From an uncultured Selenomonadaceae bacterium (GTDB lineage Bacteria; Bacillota; Negativicutes; Selenomonadales; Selenomonadaceae), in assembly GCA_905236785.1 (NCBI GenBank), contig CAJOQC010000269.1, forward strand, positions 1 to 8,734: a stretch of 8,734 nucleotides of DNA. The letters are read 5' to 3'. The position numbers were made by a program, and so were the translations under genes. Positions 6,726-8,734 of this stretch are shown piece by piece. Position 1 is the first letter of the stretch. Every line of letters starts with the position of its first letter. The notes under the pieces are model-generated. The model was not told where the DNA came from and made no database searches. It saw only the letters and a program-made list of their open reading frames with translations.

Positions 6726-7517
6726 TTGATTAAAGTATTGGTAAACGGCGCGTACGGTCGCATGGGTCAAACGGTATTGGGAGCGGTCTTGGACGACGAC
6801 GACTTAGAACTGGTGGCGGCGGTTGATTTGCGGGGCGGTCTTGACGTGGGGGAGTTAATCGGGCGCGGAATGTGCGGCATATCCGTAACCTCAAGCCTTA
6901 AAGAAGCCATCGACGCCCACAAGCCGGATGTAATGGTGGACTTTACCCGCCCGGATTCGGTGTTCAAGAATGCTTGCGCCGCCCTTGAGCGGAAAGTTTC
7001 CCCGGTGATAGGCACCACGGGGCTGACGGAAGAGGACAGACAAACCATAGAAAAACTGACGCAAGAACATGACACCCCGGCGTTTATCGCGCCGAATTTT
7101 GCCGTCGGCGCGGTGCTGATGATGATAATGGCGCAGAAAGCGGCCAAATATATGCCCCATGCGGAGATTATCGAACTGCACCACGACGAAAAATTGGACG
7201 CTCCTTCCGGCACGGCGATACAGACTGCCGAAATGATAAAGAAAACCCGCGAATCCTTCCGTCAAGGTCACGAGGACGAAAAGGAAACTTTGCCCCATGC
7301 ACGGGGCGCAGAATACGACGGTATGCGTATTCACAGCGTCCGCTTGCCCGGTTTGGTGGCGCATCAAGAGGTTATATTCGGCGGTTTGGGGCAGACCCTC
7401 ACCATTCGGCATGATTCTTACAATCGCGAATCTTTCATGCCCGGCGTGCTTTTGGCCTGCAAAAAGGTGCGCTCGCTGAAAGGCTTAACCGTGGGCTTGG
7501 ATAAATTGTTGGTATAA
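6726..7517 (+). CDS. dapB: 4-hydroxy-tetrahydrodipicolinate reductase (DapB)
   Basis: This cytoplasmic enzyme uses NAD(P)H to reduce the dihydrodipicolinate intermediate to tetrahydrodipicolinate, on the way to meso-diaminopimelate and lysine. The 263 residues match the family's usual 265-275. The N-terminal Rossmann domain opens with G-A-Y-G-R-M-G (8-14) and has the G-T-T-G turn at 96-99. A-P-N-F-A-V-G follows at 122-128. The signature H-H-D-E-K-L-D-A-P-S-G-T-A (152-164) supplies the catalytic His pair, Lys156 and the S-G-T substrate-binding loop. The start is TTG: the glycine motif begins at residue 8 and the only later Met (M13) lies inside it. It precedes asd by 16 nt, and both serve the same pathway. 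No truncation or missing key residue is seen. Confidence 0.96.
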   Translation: MIKVLVNGAYGRMGQTVLGAVLDDDDLELVAAVDLRGGLDVGELIGRGMCGISVTSSLKEAIDAHKPDVMVDFTRPDSVFKNACAALERKVSPVIGTTGLTEEDRQTIEKLTQEHDTPAFIAPNFAVGAVLMMIMAQKAAKYMPHAEIIELHHDEKLDAPSGTAIQTAEMIKKTRESFRQGHEDEKETLPHARGAEYDGMRIHSVRLPGLVAHQEVIFGGLGQTLTIRHDSYNRESFMPGVLLACKKVRSLKGLTVGLDKLLV

Positions 7518-7533
7518 AAAAAGGAAAATTTGC

Positions 7534-8565
7534 ATGAAAAATTACAAAGTAGCGATATTGGGCGCGACGGGCGCAGTGGGGCAGGAGTTTTTGCGGCTTA
7601 TCGAGGAGCGGAAATTTCCCTTTGGGGAATTAAAACTTTTGGCATCGAAACGTTCGGCGGGCAAAATAATAAATTTTATGGGCAAAGACTACACCGTGGA
7701 AGAAACAACCAATGATTCCTTTGAAGGCGTTAACATTGCCCTTTTTGCCGGCGGCGCGGCCAGCAAGGAATTTGCGCCGGCGGCGGTGAAAGCCGGCGCG
7801 GTGGTCATAGACAACTCCAGTGCCTTTAGAATGGATAAGGATGTCCCCTTGGTGGTGCCGGAGGTAAACCCCCAGGACATAAAAAAACACAAGGGAATAA
7901 TCGCCAACCCCAACTGTTCGACCATAATAATGGTCATGGCCTTAAAACCTCTCTATGACGTTGCAAAAATCCGCCGCATTGTGGTTTCCACCTATCAGGC
8001 GGTATCGGGCGGCGGCAAAGAGGCAATGGCGGAACTTGAGGAACAGGTTGAGGAAATAGTAAAGGGCGAAGAGGTGACGGCAAAGATTTTGCCCGGCGCG
8101 TCCCTGCCCAAACATTATCAAATTGCTTTTAACCTGATTCCGCAGATTGACGTATTTAAGGACAATCTTTATACCAAAGAAGAAATGAAGATGATTGACG
8201 AGACTAAGAAAATCATGGGGGACGACACGCTGAAGATTACGGCCACCACCGTTCGCGTGCCGGTGTACCGCAGCCATGCCGAGTCCGTCAACGTGGAATT
8301 TTTGTCCCCAATAACCTTAACCCAAGCGCGGGAGGCTCTGGGCAAATTCCCCGGCGTTATCCTAAGGGACAACCCCGCCGAAATGGAATACCCCATGCCC
8401 CTTTTCACTTCCGGGCGGGACGAGGTGGAAGTTGGGCGGCTGCGGGTGGATTATTCCGCCGACAACGCGCTCAATTTCTGGGTGTGCGGCGATCAAATAC
8501 GAAAAGGCGCGGCGCTGAACGCCTTGCAAATCGCCGAATATATGATTAAGAACAACATGATTTAA
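7534..8565 (+). CDS. asd: Aspartate-semialdehyde dehydrogenase (Asd)
   Basis: Asd reduces aspartyl-4-phosphate with NADPH to aspartate semialdehyde, the branch point to lysine/diaminopimelate and to threonine and methionine. The 343 residues fit the shorter Gram-positive-type family. The NADP-binding loop G-A-T-G-A-V-G is at 10-16. N-S-S-A-F-R-M-D follows at 94-101. The catalytic Cys128 sits in N-P-N-C-S-T, and Y-Q-A-V-S-G-G-G lies at 154-161. The substrate Arg241 and acid-base His248 are in R-V-P-V-Y-R-S-H-A-E. ATG 7534 has AAGGA (7521-7525) at 8-nt spacing. It is last in the cluster; dapA, often next in Firmicutes, is replaced here by repeats within the window. All expected active-site residues are present. 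Confidence 0.97.
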   Translation: MKNYKVAILGATGAVGQEFLRLIEERKFPFGELKLLASKRSAGKIINFMGKDYTVEETTNDSFEGVNIALFAGGAASKEFAPAAVKAGAVVIDNSSAFRMDKDVPLVVPEVNPQDIKKHKGIIANPNCSTIIMVMALKPLYDVAKIRRIVVSTYQAVSGGGKEAMAELEEQVEEIVKGEEVTAKILPGASLPKHYQIAFNLIPQIDVFKDNLYTKEEMKMIDETKKIMGDDTLKITATTVRVPVYRSHAESVNVEFLSPITLTQAREALGKFPGVILRDNPAEMEYPMPLFTSGRDEVEVGRLRVDYSADNALNFWVCGDQIRKGAALNALQIAEYMIKNNMI

Positions 8566-8577
8566 GAGAAACTGACT

Positions 8578-8625
8578 TTCTTTTCTTTTTCTCTTTCTTT
8601 TCAAAGAAAGAGAAAAAGAAAAGAA
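8578..8625. repeat. 23-bp perfect inverted repeat of a pyrimidine arm and a purine arm
   Basis: The left arm (8578-8600) contains only C and T and the right arm (8603-8625) only A and G. They are exact complements around a 2-nt centre (TC), so RNA would close with a loop of about 4-6 nt. The stem is AT-rich and the + strand downstream is A-rich (8628-8647), not U-rich, so it is not a standard terminator for asd. Its position 12 nt after the asd stop still suggests a 3'-end role. Confidence 0.8.
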
Positions 8626-8647
8626 GCAAAAGAAAAAGAGAAAAAAA

Positions 8648-8734
8648 CTTTAGGGCATCTCTAAAAACTCGCTTTTATACCTCCTCCCGTCGGCTACGCC
8701 GACACCCTCCTCCAAGAGGAGGGCTGATTTAAGC
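8648..8734. repeat. REP/MITE-like double-hairpin element, cut by the window edge
   Basis: After a short imperfect unit (TTTAG 8649-8653 with CTAAA 8661-8665) comes a hairpin GTCGGC/GCCGAC (8689-8694 and 8698-8703, loop TAC). A second follows, CCCTCCTC/GAGGAGGG (8705-8712 and 8716-8723, loop CAA). CCTCCTC at 8680-8686 can also pair with GAGGAGG at 8716-8722, so two folds compete. GCTT (8671-8674) can pair with AAGC (8731-8734). The design resembles dispersed extragenic palindromes or a small non-autonomous element. No coding sequence is evident, and the element may continue beyond the window. Confidence 0.5.

Noticed and set aside
8578..8625. Standard rho-independent terminator for asd
   Set aside because: The stem is AT-rich and is followed by A-rich rather than T-rich sequence on the + strand, so it is reported as an inverted repeat.

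Overview
The window holds the 3' end of a very large repeat-built surface exoprotein gene, a small YbjN-like gene, and a compact four-gene cluster (pnp, a small unknown gene, dapB, asd). It ends in a stretch of unusual inverted repeats. All genes are on the + strand. The organism is most likely a diderm Firmicute of the class Negativicutes (Acidaminococcales or Selenomonadales type). PNPase, DapB and Asd look Firmicute-like. A cysteine-free, FHA-like filamentous adhesin points to an outer membrane. The order pnp...dapB...asd recalls the Firmicute block rpsO-pnp-(peptidase)-(spoVF)-asd-dapA, here without rpsO or spoVF genes. This placement is inference; no rRNA is present to confirm it.

Layout. 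Positions 1-3653 encode the C-terminal 1216 residues of the exoprotein; its start, signal peptide and any secretion domain lie upstream of the window. The fragment is built from beta-helix-like rungs, arranged as tandem 94-codon units at the left edge (the first two roughly 90% identical in DNA over their first half) and as three gapless 124-codon modules further in. It closes with a non-repetitive aromatic-rich domain and tandem stops. Positions 3654-3732 carry a strong hairpin whose T-tract lies on the minus-strand side. Positions 3733-4164 encode a 143-residue protein resembling the YbjN family. Positions 4165-4336 hold a 16-bp perfect hairpin and an AT-rich leader ahead of pnp.

Positions 4337-8565 are probably one operon. 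It contains polynucleotide phosphorylase (RNA decay), a 92-residue helical protein of unknown function whose ribosome binding site spans the pnp stop codon, dapB (started at TTG), and asd. Asd makes aspartate semialdehyde and DapB reduces dihydrodipicolinate, so the last two genes serve the diaminopimelate/lysine branch and the cell wall. Gaps are 5, 23 and 16 nt, with no terminator between genes.

Positions 8566-8734 have no gene. They hold a 23-bp perfect inverted repeat made of a pure pyrimidine arm and a pure purine arm, then a REP/MITE-like double hairpin running to the window edge. The most notable features are the modular exoprotein, the oddly oriented hairpin at 3673-3699, the pnp-leader hairpin, the unknown 92-residue gene and the terminal repeats. 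I see no clear evidence for a new multi-gene system.
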